Shown here in pieces: positions 44,929-53,944 of a stretch of 64,000 bases of DNA (the first letter of the stretch is position 1; the number at the start of each line of letters is the position of its first letter). Made by a program: the position numbers and the translations under genes. The notes below the pieces were generated by a model, which worked only from the letters and a program-made list of their open reading frames with translations, was not told the DNA's origin and made no database searches. Source of the stretch: Bacillus pumilus (GTDB taxonomy: Bacteria; Bacillota; Bacilli; Bacillales; Bacillaceae); NCBI RefSeq assembly GCF_900186955.1, contig NZ_LT906438.1, positions 744,001 through 808,000 on the forward strand, written 5' to 3'.

Positions 44929-46560
44929 ATGTCCAACCGAAAAGGCACGATTCTTTTTGCTGCTGTATGCCTCATAGCAGGAAGTTTGTCGATGGTGAGC
45001 CCAGCTTCAGCTCATGCAGATACCCCTTATTATGGAAAAAGTTTTGAACAGCCAGCCTCAGTGAAGAAGCTATACCCTGAGCCTGACGAGACGTTCGATA
45101 CCCCCGCATTTCAGAAAAAAGGAGAAGCCTTCACCACACAAGAAGAGCTTCAACAATTCTTACGTGATATTGTCCGCAAAAGTCCTTACGCTACGCAGAA
45201 GCAGATTGGAACATCCATTGAAGGACGGTCCATTCCAGCCCTCTACTTTACAAAGGATCGTCATATTTCTCCACTTTCAAAAAAGCCAACGATCTGGCTT
45301 CAAGCACAAATACACGGAAATGAACCAGCCTCCGGTGAATCGGCTCTCGTCATCGCAAAACGATTAGCTGGTGAAGAAGGAGAGCGTATACTCAATCATG
45401 TCAATATCATCATTGTCCCGAGAATCAATCCTGATGGTGCTTATGCGTTTGACCGCAGGCTTGCAAACGGAATGGATGGAAACCGTGATCATATGACATT
45501 AGAATCTCCAGAGCTCACAGCCCTGCATCAAGAATTTAATCGGTATACACCAGAAGTAGTCATTGATGCCCATGAATACGATGTAGGACAAAAACAGTTT
45601 GATGATATCGGATCAGCGGGTGCCCTCAAATATCACGATTTACTGATCTTATCAGGGAAGAACTTGAATATTCCAGAAAGCATCCGGCTCACGTCAAATG
45701 AATTATACGTGAACGGCGTCCGTGAAACGCTAACAAATCAAGGATTTTCAAATGATTTATATTATACAAGCACAAGAGGAAAGGATGGAAAGATCGATCT
45801 CTATGAAGGTGGAACGGATGCACGAATTGGTCGAAATGCTCTGGCGCTCTCCCCAGCGCTATCCTTTCTTGTAGAAAGCAGAGGGATTGGAATTGGAAGA
45901 GAGGACTTTACCCGCCGCGTCGCAGCACAAGTCACCACTCATGAAAAAATCATTGAAACAACGGTGAAACATGCAAAGCAGGTGAAGCAGCATATGGTGA
46001 CGGAGCGTTTGAAGCTGGTGAAAAAAGGTCTCCAATCGAATGATGACGATCAAGTGGTCATTCAAGATGATTTCAAAGCGCCGGTGGATGATTCGCTTGA
46101 AATGGTAGATATTGAAAAAGGACAGACCATCAATGTCCCTGTACGCTTTCACAGTGCGAGCGATGCTACTCCTGTCATGTCGAGAGAGCGACCGACAGCT
46201 TATCTTGTTTTACCTGGACATGAAGGGGTAGAACGGAAGCTTCAAACCTTAGGGTTAAAAAGTGTCACATTGCCTGCCAGTGTAAAAGTAACGGTACAAG
46301 CCTATCAAGTAACAAAACGAGATGAAAAGAGCAAAACAGATATTCAGCTTGAAACAGAACTCGTCCAAAAGAAACGTCAGCTGCCAAAAGGGACAAAGGT
46401 ATATTTCGCGGCGCAGCCGCAAACGAATTTGTTGTCACTTGCCCTTGAGCCAGAATCAAAAGACAGCTACATGTCCTCTGGATTTATTGCTTCAAAAGTA
46501 GGCGATGAACTGCCAGTATACCGGTTCTTGCTATCTAAAAGGACGTTGGGCATTAAATAA
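44929..46560 (+). CDS. secreted M14 zinc carboxypeptidase-like protein
   Basis: 543 residues. A Sec signal peptide (GTILFAAVCLIAGSLSMVSPASAHA, cleavage after AHA) leads a peptidase M14 domain (~70-350): zinc ligands in QIHGNEPASGESAL (HxxE) and a His in IDAHEYD, substrate residues in RINPDG and GNRDH, and a late ESRGIG. The C-terminal ~180 residues are beta-rich and unassigned. It would trim peptides outside the cell. GGGAGAGG lies before the ATG. No partner gene; it is absent from the equivalent B. subtilis interval. Confidence 0.85.
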   Translation: MSNRKGTILFAAVCLIAGSLSMVSPASAHADTPYYGKSFEQPASVKKLYPEPDETFDTPAFQKKGEAFTTQEELQQFLRDIVRKSPYATQKQIGTSIEGRSIPALYFTKDRHISPLSKKPTIWLQAQIHGNEPASGESALVIAKRLAGEEGERILNHVNIIIVPRINPDGAYAFDRRLANGMDGNRDHMTLESPELTALHQEFNRYTPEVVIDAHEYDVGQKQFDDIGSAGALKYHDLLILSGKNLNIPESIRLTSNELYVNGVRETLTNQGFSNDLYYTSTRGKDGKIDLYEGGTDARIGRNALALSPALSFLVESRGIGIGREDFTRRVAAQVTTHEKIIETTVKHAKQVKQHMVTERLKLVKKGLQSNDDDQVVIQDDFKAPVDDSLEMVDIEKGQTINVPVRFHSASDATPVMSRERPTAYLVLPGHEGVERKLQTLGLKSVTLPASVKVTVQAYQVTKRDEKSKTDIQLETELVQKKRQLPKGTKVYFAAQPQTNLLSLALEPESKDSYMSSGFIASKVGDELPVYRFLLSKRTLGIK

Positions 46561-46561
46561 A

Positions 46562-46594
46562 AAAGGGCTAAAATCAACATCATTTTAGCCCTTT
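46562..46594. repeat. dispersed hairpin, copy 2
   Basis: AAAGGGCTAAAAT / ATTTTAGCCCTTT with loop caacatc, then gtctacaatct-gaag. The same stem and flank occur after yfmM at 25525; the loop differs in three bases. Confidence 0.75.
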
Positions 46595-46607
46595 GTCTAC
46601 AATCTAG

Positions 46608-46638
46608 AAGCGGCACAGTGCGTGCTGCTTTTTTATTT
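46608..46638. terminator. terminator between M14 gene and padC
   Basis: AAGCGGCAC / GTGCTGCTT stem with T6 on the + side, directly after the dispersed hairpin. Confidence 0.65.
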
Positions 46639-47118
46639 TCGTCCTGCTCTTATTTCATCAGTCAAGCCTTCATATGGTGCTTCGGCGATAATGGTTTCGT
46701 CATTTACACCTGCATGATGGATATACGTAATGTCCGCAAATTCTGGAACAACATATTTCGGATATGTTTCGTACTTTTCACGAGATTCTTTCATGAGATC
46801 GATGTAGTCATTTTGATAGCAAACTGTGATATCTGGACGTTCATGGACCCATTTTGGGAAGAAGATGACGCCATGCATGCGTTTTTCTTCAGGCATAAAG
46901 TTCAGAGAGACGTCTGTCCCAGTTGGTTCTGTCCAAGAAACTTTGTAAACGCCTTTTGTTAGCTTCACAATATTCACTTCTTGATCACGAACCCAGCGGC
47001 CTCCAACCATTCCGCTATGAATGCGGTAATCAATGGTGTGATCGTTTTTAATGTAAATCTCATATTCCCAGCCATTTTCATACGTATAAATCATATGAAT
47101 TCCAACGAATTGATCCAT
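46633..47118 (-). CDS. padC: phenolic acid decarboxylase
   Basis: 161 residues, the exact family length. [45 protein letters not shown] and [17 protein letters not shown] are conserved PAD segments with the active-site Tyr/Arg/Glu set. It converts ferulic, p-coumaric and caffeic acids to vinyl phenols, a detoxification step. AAGGAATAAAC precedes the ATG. It is divergent from padR and has a PadR operator over its promoter. Confidence 0.95.
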   Translation of the reverse strand: MDQFVGIHMIYTYENGWEYEIYIKNDHTIDYRIHSGMVGGRWVRDQEVNIVKLTKGVYKVSWTEPTGTDVSLNFMPEEKRMHGVIFFPKWVHERPDITVCYQNDYIDLMKESREKYETYPKYVVPEFADITYIHHAGVNDETIIAEAPYEGLTDEIRAGRK

Positions 47119-47157
47119 GTTTATTCCTTCTTTCATTAGAATGATGTTGTTTCAAAC

Positions 47158-47173
47158 ATGTCGTGATTTACAT
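47158..47173. promoter_or_regulatory. PadR operator
   Basis: ATGT, 8 bases, ACAT, extended to ACATGT on both sides, the known PadR target pattern. It lies just downstream of the padC -10 and near the padR -35. Confidence 0.85.
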
Positions 47174-47177
47174 GTTT

Positions 47178-47207
47178 ATTTTAAAGCCTGTGGTATACTA
47201 TTGTCAA
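47178..47207 (-). promoter_or_regulatory. padC promoter
   Basis: On the minus strand TTGACA, 18 bp, TAAAAT. On the + strand the same stretch holds an extended -10 for padR, TGgTATACT (47191-47199). Confidence 0.75.
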
Positions 47208-47230
47208 AGAATAAACGTTGGAGGCACATC

Positions 47231-47788
47231 ATGAGAGTTTTGAAATATGCCATTCTTGGTTTACTAGATCAGTGTGAGCTGACTGGATACGATATCACCA
47301 AACATTTCAAGGATTCCCTTGGACAGTTTTGGAGTGCGAAGCATAGCCAAATTTACCCTGAGCTAAAACGGCTCACAGAAGAAGGGTTTATTGAATTTGA
47401 TGTTCGTATACAAGGAAAGAAGCTGGAGAAGAAGGTTTATCAAATCACAGAGGCAGGGCAAGCAGCATTGCATCAGTGGTTAAGGACAAAAGACCCGATC
47501 CCAGAAACAACAAAGGATGAATTCATGCTCAAAACATTTTTCATCTCCTCCATGGACAAAAAAGAAGCAGCTGATCTGTTTACACATCAACTGCTAGAGC
47601 GCACGAAGAAAGTCGACATGCTAAAGCAGAAGCTGCATGCGTTAACAGAGGAAGATCCTGGGGCTGAATCGCTTCATTCAGCGCAATTTGGGCATTACTT
47701 AGTGCTGACAAGGGCAATTGAAAGAGAAAAAGGCTATGTCCGCTGGCTCGAGCAAACCCTTAAACGGATTGATTCATCCTCGCTCTAA
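47231..47788 (+). CDS. padR: PadR-family repressor
   Basis: 185 residues. The winged HTH (1-90) starts MRVLKYAILGLLDQCELTGYDI and has SQIYPELKRLTEEGFIE; the C-terminal half is the Vir_act_alpha_C helical dimer domain. It is very close to the PadR that represses padC until phenolic acids bind. The start is the ATG 7 bases after GGAGG; the upstream open frame is rejected. In B. subtilis padR and padC are not side by side, so this compact divergent pair is a local feature. Confidence 0.92.
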   Translation: MRVLKYAILGLLDQCELTGYDITKHFKDSLGQFWSAKHSQIYPELKRLTEEGFIEFDVRIQGKKLEKKVYQITEAGQAALHQWLRTKDPIPETTKDEFMLKTFFISSMDKKEAADLFTHQLLERTKKVDMLKQKLHALTEEDPGAESLHSAQFGHYLVLTRAIEREKGYVRWLEQTLKRIDSSSL

Positions 47789-47892
47789 GGACAATGGTCG
47801 GATGATATGATAAAAAATGGTTTGAAACTAGTGAATTTATAAATAGAAACCGCTACAATGGATATATTCGTATTAAAGTGAGGCGAGTATGT

Positions 47893-48999
47893 TTGAGTAA
47901 TCAAGAAGCGTTGTGGAATGAAGCAGAAGCTTTTATTTCTGTATGCTATGAAGAATTGGGCAAGTCAAATGAAGAGAAAGCAGCACGTCTGCATGAAATA
48001 AAACAAGAAATTAACTCTAAAGGGATGTATACTCACACACAAGAGGAATTGGCGCATGGGGCGAAAATGGCGTGGCGCAACAGCAACCGCTGCATTGGCC
48101 GTTTATTTTGGTCAACCCTGCATGTTCACGACTGCCGTCATGTGAAGACAGAAGAAGAGGTGAAAGAGGCACTCTTTCATCATATTGAGTATGCGACCAA
48201 TGATGGGAAAATCAAACCATCCATTACGATCTTTCCTCCAGAAAATCATGCGCAAAAGGAAGTCGTCATTTATAATCATCAGCTCGTTCGTTATGCAGGC
48301 TATGAGACGGAGTACGGCATCATCGGCGACGAGGCTTCTCTTGAATTAACAAAGTTGTGTGAAGCCCATGGCTGGAAAGGGGAAGGCACGCATTTTGATA
48401 TCCTGCCTCTCATGTTTCAGCTAAAGGATCAACCGCCAGTTTTGTATGAGCTTCCGAAAGAAATCGTCCAAGAAGTCGAGATTACCCATCCTGAATATGA
48501 AGGATTTCGTGATTTAGGACTGAAATGGTACGCCGTTCCGATTATTGCTGATATGAAATTGGAGATTGGTGGTATTCATTACAATGCAGCGCCGTTCAAT
48601 GGTTGGTATATGGGCACAGAAATTGGCGCACGTAATCTAGCCGATGAAAATCGCTATAATATGCTGAAAAAAGTCGCTTCGATTTTAGAACTGGACACGG
48701 CAAAGAATGCGTCGCTTTGGAAGGACAAAGCCATTGTTGAGTTGAATGTGGCGGTTCTTCATTCTTACAGAGAAGCAGGGGTGACCATTGTTGATCACCA
48801 TACAGCAGCACATCAATTCAAACAGTTCGAAAAGCAGGAAGAAAAGGCTGACCGTAAGCTGACTGGGGACTGGACTTGGCTGATTCCACCGGTATCACCA
48901 GCTGCTACCCACATCTTCCACAAGCATTACGACAATACCATTGTGAAGCCGAATTATTTTTATCAGGAAAAGCCCTATCATGGAACAGAAAAAGCCTAG
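47893..48999 (+). CDS. nos: nitric oxide synthase, oxygenase domain only
   Basis: 368 residues, bacterial NOS. The haem Cys lies in [11 protein letters not shown], and the catalytic Glu and substrate loop in [20 protein letters not shown]. No reductase domain, as usual in Bacillus; general flavodoxins or reductases supply electrons. It makes NO from arginine, known to protect Bacillus against oxidants and antibiotics. Start TTG with GAGG ~9 bases upstream, giving [14 protein letters not shown]; the GTG five codons upstream lies within the ribosome site. Confidence 0.95.
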   Translation: MSNQEALWNEAEAFISVCYEELGKSNEEKAARLHEIKQEINSKGMYTHTQEELAHGAKMAWRNSNRCIGRLFWSTLHVHDCRHVKTEEEVKEALFHHIEYATNDGKIKPSITIFPPENHAQKEVVIYNHQLVRYAGYETEYGIIGDEASLELTKLCEAHGWKGEGTHFDILPLMFQLKDQPPVLYELPKEIVQEVEITHPEYEGFRDLGLKWYAVPIIADMKLEIGGIHYNAAPFNGWYMGTEIGARNLADENRYNMLKKVASILELDTAKNASLWKDKAIVELNVAVLHSYREAGVTIVDHHTAAHQFKQFEKQEEKADRKLTGDWTWLIPPVSPAATHIFHKHYDNTIVKPNYFYQEKPYHGTEKA

Positions 49000-49017
49000 C
49001 GAAAGCTAGGTTTTTTT
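48989..49017. terminator. bidirectional terminator nos/acyP
   Basis: AAAAGCCTAGC / GCTAGGTTTTTTT stem with GAAA loop, overlapping the nos end. Confidence 0.85.
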
Positions 49018-49026
49018 ATGAAAACT

Positions 49027-49299
49027 TCATCCCTTGATGCGAAAATCCTGATAATGAGCGAACTCAGTGAGCGGCTCCATCTGCATATCTGTGACCTTTG
49101 AAAAAGGGCTTCCTTTCCGGACAGTCTTTAAGAAATTAAGCACTTCCTGCTGCTCACCCTCTACCTTTAACTCGACATGTCCTTCATCTGTGTTGCGTAC
49201 CCAGCCTTTCATCCCGCGATTGACGGCTTCTCCTTGTACAAAATAGCGAAAACCGACTCCCTGCACCCGTCCTGTGACAATGGCATAATAATGAATCAA
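49027..49299 (-). CDS. acyP: acylphosphatase
   Basis: 90 residues, full family length. VTGRVQGVGFRYFVQGEA holds the catalytic Arg and the phosphate loop, and GWVRNTDEGHVELKVEGE holds the catalytic Asn. It hydrolyses acyl phosphates. Start: I prefer the TTG 8 bases after AAGGAG, giving MIHYYAIVTGRV, which aligns with B. subtilis YflL; an ATG two codons upstream is too close to the ribosome site. Confidence 0.92.
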   Translation of the reverse strand: MIHYYAIVTGRVQGVGFRYFVQGEAVNRGMKGWVRNTDEGHVELKVEGEQQEVLNFLKTVRKGSPFSKVTDMQMEPLTEFAHYQDFRIKG

Positions 49300-49421
49300 T
49301 GTCATCTCTCCTTTTTTCTCATCGTACCATAGCATGTAACTGACCTTCACGCATCGACTATGATTTCATTGTCTAACGATGTAAAATAATAGCCATGAGA
49401 CAATCAAAGGAGATGGTCATC

Positions 49422-50072
49422 GTGGGACAGAAGAGATACGACATAGTAGGAATTCAAGTAGGACAACCCATCACGACCTATGCAAACGGAAAAGAAATCA
49501 AAACAGCCATCAACAAAAAGCGAATTCATGAGCCTGTCTATTTGAGTAAGGTCAATTTTGAGGGAGATGGTCAAGGTGATTTGGTTCATCATGGAGGATA
49601 TGATAAAGCCGTCTGCGTCTTTCCATACGATCATTATGCTTATTTTGAGCAGTTTTTAGGGGTTCCGTTACAGGAAGCTGCCTTCGGTGAGAATGTGACC
49701 GTGCACCAACTAGTTGAAACAGAAGTGCGGATTGGCGATGTATTTCAGCTTGGAGAAGCACTTGTTGAAGTGAGCCAGCCAAGACAGCCGTGTGTGAAAC
49801 TATCTTTTAAGCATGGCAACATGAAGCTTGTAAAGGAAGTACAGCAAACGGGGTATACCGGCTTTTATTTACGGGTGCTGAAAGAAGGCTTAGTGCCTGC
49901 TGATGCTTCTCTTGTATTAGTAGAAAAAGCACCTCATCACATTACAGTCCATGAAGTGAACGAGGTCAAATATCGTCAAACAAGTCCAGAGAGGCTAAAA
50001 GCCGTTCTTGAAGTAGATGCCTTAGCAGATGTCGTGAGGAAGTCTTTAGAAAAACGAATTCAGCCCATTTAA
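49422..50072 (+). CDS. yflK: MOSC-domain protein
   Basis: 216 residues. The MOSC domain follows the usual plan with GDGQGDLVHHGGYDKAVCVFPYDHY, FGENVTV and the conserved Cys in SQPRQPCVKL. MOSC proteins handle molybdenum-cofactor sulfur and N-hydroxylated substrates. Same neighbours (nos, acyP, yflJ) as in B. subtilis. Start GTG 9 bases after AAAGGAG; an ATG three codons upstream is inside the spacing. Confidence 0.88.
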   Translation: MGQKRYDIVGIQVGQPITTYANGKEIKTAINKKRIHEPVYLSKVNFEGDGQGDLVHHGGYDKAVCVFPYDHYAYFEQFLGVPLQEAAFGENVTVHQLVETEVRIGDVFQLGEALVEVSQPRQPCVKLSFKHGNMKLVKEVQQTGYTGFYLRVLKEGLVPADASLVLVEKAPHHITVHEVNEVKYRQTSPERLKAVLEVDALADVVRKSLEKRIQPI

Positions 50073-50073
50073 A

Positions 50074-50109
50074 AAAAGCCGTACATCAGCATAAGATGTA
50101 CGGCTTTTA
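50074..50109. terminator. bidirectional terminator yflK/yflJ
   Basis: AAAAGCCGTACATC / GATGTACGGCTTTT, perfect 14-bp stem. Confidence 0.88.
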
Positions 50110-50114
50110 AGCGC

Positions 50115-50252
50115 TTATGAGCTAGGTTTCTTTTGCTCAAGAAGATTTGCAAGGAAATATGTTTTTAAGCTTTGAAGCTTTCTTCCTTCATGCTTGGTCA
50201 CACCAAGCTTCTTTAATTCTTCGACATACCAGCCTTTGCTACCATAATGCAT
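50115..50252 (-). CDS. yflJ: small YflJ-like protein (DUF2639)
   Basis: 45 residues, MHYGSKGWYVEELKKLGVTK then HEGRKLQSLKTYFLANLLEQ. The GWYVxELKxxGxxxxxGRKLxSxKTYxLxN pattern is the DUF2639 family of tiny Bacillus proteins. GAAAGGAG lies before the ATG. Function unknown. Position matches yflJ of B. subtilis. Confidence 0.85.
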   Translation of the reverse strand: MHYGSKGWYVEELKKLGVTKHEGRKLQSLKTYFLANLLEQKKPSS

Positions 50253-50386
50253 GATAGAAAACTCCTTTCAATTGAAACTGCCTGCATTGTAACATCTCAA
50301 AAAAGGACGTGAAAAGTGTGCAGGTATGAATAAATGAAAACTGATTCTATCTTCCTATGATCCATGTATATGCTGGAAATGATCAT

Positions 50387-50548
50387 TTATGAATTTGGCG
50401 GGTTGAGGGTAACGATGATCATGCCGACCGTCATAATCATGATGACAATACCAAGATAAGTCATCATGGATTGTTTTTTCTTAATACCTACAACCGTTAA
50501 GATAATACTTTCAATCAAAAAGATAACGCCGATGATGATGAACCACAT
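50387..50548 (-). CDS. small membrane protein with two hydrophobic helices
   Basis: 53 residues: MWFIIIGVIFLIESIILTVV, a basic turn GIKKKQSMM, then YLGIVIMIMTVGMIIVTL. Both halves should span the membrane. AAAGGGG lies ~10 bases before the ATG. It is too short for automated calls but has clear codon structure and a ribosome site. It may be YflI or YflH by position; I leave it unnamed. Confidence 0.65.
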   Translation of the reverse strand: MWFIIIGVIFLIESIILTVVGIKKKQSMMTYLGIVIMIMTVGMIIVTLNPPNS

Positions 50549-50639
50549 ATCAAATAAGACCCCTTTCGCATATCTTTGCCTATTTTACCACAGGCATTTT
50601 TGTTTAGTCGTGACAGATTCGTGAAAGGGAAACGAAAAG

Positions 50640-50664
50640 ATCCCCTCCAATGAAGAAGGGGATT
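50640..50664 (-). terminator. terminator of mapB
   Basis: ATCCCCT / AGGGGAT stem, T4 on the minus strand. Confidence 0.65.
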
Positions 50665-50671
50665 AGCTGGC

Positions 50672-51421
50672 TTATAGCTTCGTTAATATAATCGGTTCGT
50701 CTTTTGTGATGACAATGGTATGTTCAATCTGTGCGACAAGGCTTTTGTCTGGTGTTTTAAAGGTCCAGCCGTCATCAGCCTGATAAATCGATTCAGCATT
50801 TGTTGAAATAAAAGGTTCGAAGGCGATCACGGTGCCATTCTTAAACAAAGCATTATCGAATGGATCATAATAGTTCAAAATATGGTTAGGTGCTTCATGC
50901 AGATTTTTCCCAATACCATGTCCTGTCAGATTTTTAATGACAGTAAATCCTTGTTCTTTTGCTGTATTGTAGACCGCACGGCCAATTTGGTTTTGTCTTT
51001 TGCCGGCTTTTGCATGCTTTAATCCTTCAAGGAATGCATCCTCTGCACACTGGCATAATGCTTCAAGACGAGCATCACCTGTACCTAATACGAATGAAAT
51101 ACCGGTATCGGAATAATAGCCGTCCAGCTCTGCTGAGATATCAATATTGATGAGGTCGCCCTCTTGTAAAATGGTTTTTTCACTTGGAATACCGTGAGCA
51201 ACTTCATCGTTCACGCTGATACAAGTCGTCCCAGGGAAGTCATATTCCTTTTCGGGTGCTGAATTCGCCCCATGTTCTTCTAATATTTTTTTCCCAATCA
51301 AATCTAGTTCTTTTGTAGACATGCCTGGTTTCGCTTGGCTTTTCATTTCTTCTCTTGCCAAAGCGACAATTCGGCCGACTTTTTTTAAGGCTTCTAACTC
51401 ATGATCATGTTTGACAATCAC
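50672..51421 (-). CDS. mapB: type I methionine aminopeptidase (second isoform)
   Basis: 249 residues, identical in length to B. subtilis MapB (YflG). Metal ligands are visible in LINIDISAELDGYYSDTG (two Asp), GHGIGKNLHEAPNH (His), IAFEPF (Glu) and the late IEHTIVI (Glu). It removes N-terminal Met. The main map gene normally lies in the ribosomal cluster, so this is the accessory copy. GTG start, GCGGG upstream. Divergent from nagP. Confidence 0.93.
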   Translation of the reverse strand: MIVKHDHELEALKKVGRIVALAREEMKSQAKPGMSTKELDLIGKKILEEHGANSAPEKEYDFPGTTCISVNDEVAHGIPSEKTILQEGDLINIDISAELDGYYSDTGISFVLGTGDARLEALCQCAEDAFLEGLKHAKAGKRQNQIGRAVYNTAKEQGFTVIKNLTGHGIGKNLHEAPNHILNYYDPFDNALFKNGTVIAFEPFISTNAESIYQADDGWTFKTPDKSLVAQIEHTIVITKDEPIILTKL

Positions 51422-51517
51422 TGTTCATTCCCGCTTTCTATAACTTCATTCTATTCAATAGCTTACCACATTTTACGCAAAAAGAGTAAAGAGCGGAATT
51501 CAAATGAATGTGGACAA

Positions 51518-51535
51518 ATTGGTATAGATAACTAG
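51518..51535. promoter_or_regulatory. NagR (YvoA) operator, dre site
   Basis: ATTGGTATAGATAACTAG differs from the dre consensus I recall (ATTGGTATAGATCACTAG) at one base and lies ~75 bases before nagP, as expected for the GlcNAc regulon. Confidence 0.82.
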
Positions 51536-51608
51536 ATGTGCATATGATATATTTTTTATGAGCATCATGGACGTTTAGTCATGATGATGACAAAGGGGGA
51601 GAAGGCAA

Positions 51609-52973
51609 ATGGTGTTTCAGTTTTTTCAAAAGCTAGGCAAATCTTTTATGCTTCCAATCGCTGTACTTCCAGCAGCAGGGATTATTTTGGCTATTGGGCG
51701 GGAGGATGTATTCGATATCCCGTTTATTCATGCGGCTGGAAATGCCATTTTTGCAAACTTGGCTTTAATTTTTGCAATGGGGATAGCGATCGGCATTGCA
51801 AAGGATGGTAACGGGGCAGCGGCATTATCAGGTGCGATCTCTTATTTTATTTTATCAGCTGGTACAACGTCGATTAATTCAACGAACAATATGGGGGTAT
51901 TGGGCGGTATTTTATGCGGGCTATTGGCAGGTTATGTGTACAATCGCTTCAAGGATACGAAGCTGCCCGAATACTTAGGTTTCTTTAGCGGAAGACGGCT
52001 TGTGCCAATTATGACCGCACTTTTCACCATTTTATTAGCAGCCGTTTTCGGATTTGTATGGCCTCCGATTCAAAGCGGGATCAATGGATTAGGGGAATGG
52101 ATTTTAAGTCTTGGTGCAACGGGTGCAGGGCTGTTTGGTTTCTTTAACCGCTTGCTCATTCCATTAGGGCTTCATCATGTGCTGAATAACTTATTTTGGT
52201 TTCAATTCGGGGAATTCAGCGGGGCAACAGGAGATCTAGCGCGATTCTTTAAAGGAGATCCAAGCGCGGGTGTCTTTATGACTGGTTTCTTCCCAGTGAT
52301 GATGTTCGGTCTGCCAGCGGCATGTCTAGCCATGATTGTGACCGCAAAGCCTGAAAAGCGAAAAGCAACGGCTGGCTTGATGATTGGGATGGCGCTTACG
52401 TCATTTATTACAGGGATCACTGAACCAATTGAATTTTCATTTATGTTTTTATCTCCACTCTTATATGGTGTCCATGCTGTACTAACGGGTCTTTCGCTCT
52501 TTATTGTGAACATTCTCGGGATTCATAGCGGCTTCGCTTTTTCAGCAGGAGCGATTGATTACGTTTTAAGCTTTGGCATTGCACAAAAACCATTCATGCT
52601 GCTTGGGGTTGGGGTGCTTTATGGCATTGTGTACTTTGTCGTTTTCTATTTCCTCATTAAACTGTTAAAGCTCAAAACACCGGGCAGAGAAGATGAAGAC
52701 ATTGAAGATATTGCAGCCGATGATACGAAGACGGCAGGTGCGAGTATGCTTTTAGAGGGACTTGGCGGTAAAAACAATATCACCGCCATTGATCATTGTG
52801 CCACCCGCCTGCGTTTAACAGTAGAAGATACACATTTATTAAATGAAGGCACATTGAAAAAAGCAGGTGCCAAAGGGGTACTGACTTCAGGGAAAACCTC
52901 CGTACAAATCATCATTGGAACGAATGTGGAATTTGTCGCAGATGATCTCCGCAAGGAAGTCGATCGAGATTAA
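51609..52973 (+). CDS. nagP: PTS N-acetylglucosamine transporter EIICB
   Basis: 454 residues (B. subtilis NagP 452). EIIC (1-350) has FFQKLGKSFMLPIAVLPAAG and the GITEPIEFSFMF substrate motif; EIIB (~375-454) has the phospho-Cys in IDHCATRLRLTV. No EIIA, which is supplied in trans. It takes up and phosphorylates GlcNAc. The ATG has GGGGGAG upstream and a dre operator precedes it. Confidence 0.95.
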   Translation: MVFQFFQKLGKSFMLPIAVLPAAGIILAIGREDVFDIPFIHAAGNAIFANLALIFAMGIAIGIAKDGNGAAALSGAISYFILSAGTTSINSTNNMGVLGGILCGLLAGYVYNRFKDTKLPEYLGFFSGRRLVPIMTALFTILLAAVFGFVWPPIQSGINGLGEWILSLGATGAGLFGFFNRLLIPLGLHHVLNNLFWFQFGEFSGATGDLARFFKGDPSAGVFMTGFFPVMMFGLPAACLAMIVTAKPEKRKATAGLMIGMALTSFITGITEPIEFSFMFLSPLLYGVHAVLTGLSLFIVNILGIHSGFAFSAGAIDYVLSFGIAQKPFMLLGVGVLYGIVYFVVFYFLIKLLKLKTPGREDEDIEDIAADDTKTAGASMLLEGLGGKNNITAIDHCATRLRLTVEDTHLLNEGTLKKAGAKGVLTSGKTSVQIIIGTNVEFVADDLRKEVDRD

Positions 52974-53014
52974 AAAAAGCGTTCAGCCAGGTCAAATGGG
53001 CTGAACGTTTTTTT
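52974..53014. terminator. bidirectional terminator nagP/DUF817
   Basis: GCGTTCAGCC / GGCTGAACG stem with A7 and T7 on either side. Confidence 0.85.
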
Positions 53015-53750
53015 GTTTGCGCTGTTCGATGACGAGCACAATACTGATCACAACAAGTAAAAACCAAGAACTGATTTTCCCAAGATGTACGAGAGACCAA
53101 GCGTGCTGTTGATTTGGATATTGCCATGCCCCTAAAAAGGTGGTGACATTTTCGGCAATCCAAATGAAGAAACCAATCAGCAAGAAAGAGATGACAAGCG
53201 GCATTCGAAAGGTAGAAGAGCCAACCTGAAACGAGACGGACGTTTTTCGAAATATGACAACAAGCAGTAATGTCAGCCACCATCTGAGATCATAGAGCCA
53301 GTGATGCGTAAAAAAATTGAGATAAATACACAAGCTAATCCCAATTGAAAGAAACGGATGGGGCCATGAACTGACCTGCACGTGAAGCCGGGACAGTGCC
53401 TGATAAATATAGCTTGCTACACTCGCATACATAAATCCGCTATAGAGTGGAACCCCAAAGACCTTCGTATAAGCCTCTTCAGGATAGGACCAAGAACCCA
53501 TATGAACTTTATACATTTCTAAACCAATACCTATTATGTGAAATAGACAGATCACCTTCAATTCATTCAATGTCTCCAGCCGAAGCGTCAGCATGAGCAT
53601 CTGGGCAAGAAGGCAAAGTAGTAGAATGAAATCATACCGGTGTAGAAAAGGAATCGTCACTATCTTTGATAGGGCAAGCGCCGCAAAGATCATGACGGGG
53701 AATAGACACGACATCGCCTGTAAGTAAGCAAACTGGAATAATGTTTTCAT
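52992..53750 (-). CDS. DUF817 membrane protein
   Basis: 252 residues with about eight hydrophobic segments. IIGIGLEMYKVHMGSWSYPE, GVPLYSGFMYASVASYI and LRWWLTLL are characteristic DUF817 motifs; B. subtilis YoaT is a member. Function unknown. It is convergent with nagP and divergent from the DoxX gene. The end of the gene overlaps the shared terminator. Confidence 0.8.
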   Translation of the reverse strand: MKTLFQFAYLQAMSCLFPVMIFAALALSKIVTIPFLHRYDFILLLCLLAQMLMLTLRLETLNELKVICLFHIIGIGLEMYKVHMGSWSYPEEAYTKVFGVPLYSGFMYASVASYIYQALSRLHVQVSSWPHPFLSIGISLCIYLNFFTHHWLYDLRWWLTLLLVVIFRKTSVSFQVGSSTFRMPLVISFLLIGFFIWIAENVTTFLGAWQYPNQQHAWSLVHLGKISSWFLLVVISIVLVIEQRKQKNVQPI

Positions 53751-53851
53751 ACAAAATAAAACCTCTTTTCATTGTCTGAAATGACTAAGACGGATTTAGC
53801 AAGGGAAAAGTTACCTGAACTATATATTCATGAACAATTTGTGAATACGTA

Positions 53852-53867
53852 TGTGAAAAAGATCACA
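53852..53867. promoter_or_regulatory. Fnr/CRP-type palindrome at the -35 of the DoxX gene
   Basis: TGTGA, 6 bases, TCACA, perfect. It is centred about 37-41 bases before the start point predicted from TATAAT at 53885-53890, the position of class II Fnr activation. Confidence 0.65.
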
Positions 53868-53884
53868 AACTAGTTTTAACGTAG

Positions 53885-53890
53885 TATAAT
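53885..53890 (+). promoter_or_regulatory. -10 element of the DoxX gene
   Basis: TATAAT. No -35 hexamer at 17 bp; that place is taken by the right half of the Fnr-type palindrome, typical of an activator-dependent promoter. Confidence 0.6.
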
Positions 53891-53906
53891 AAGATCATAA
53901 ATAAAA

Positions 53907-53922
53907 TGTGAAAAAATTCACA
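53907..53922. promoter_or_regulatory. second Fnr/Rex-type palindrome
   Basis: TGTGAAAAAATTCACA fits both the Fnr box (TGTGA-N6-TCACA) and the core of a Rex box (GTGAA-N4-TTCAC). It lies just after the predicted start point, a repressor position. Confidence 0.65.
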
Positions 53923-53944
53923 TAAATTAAAGGGAGGCATCATC

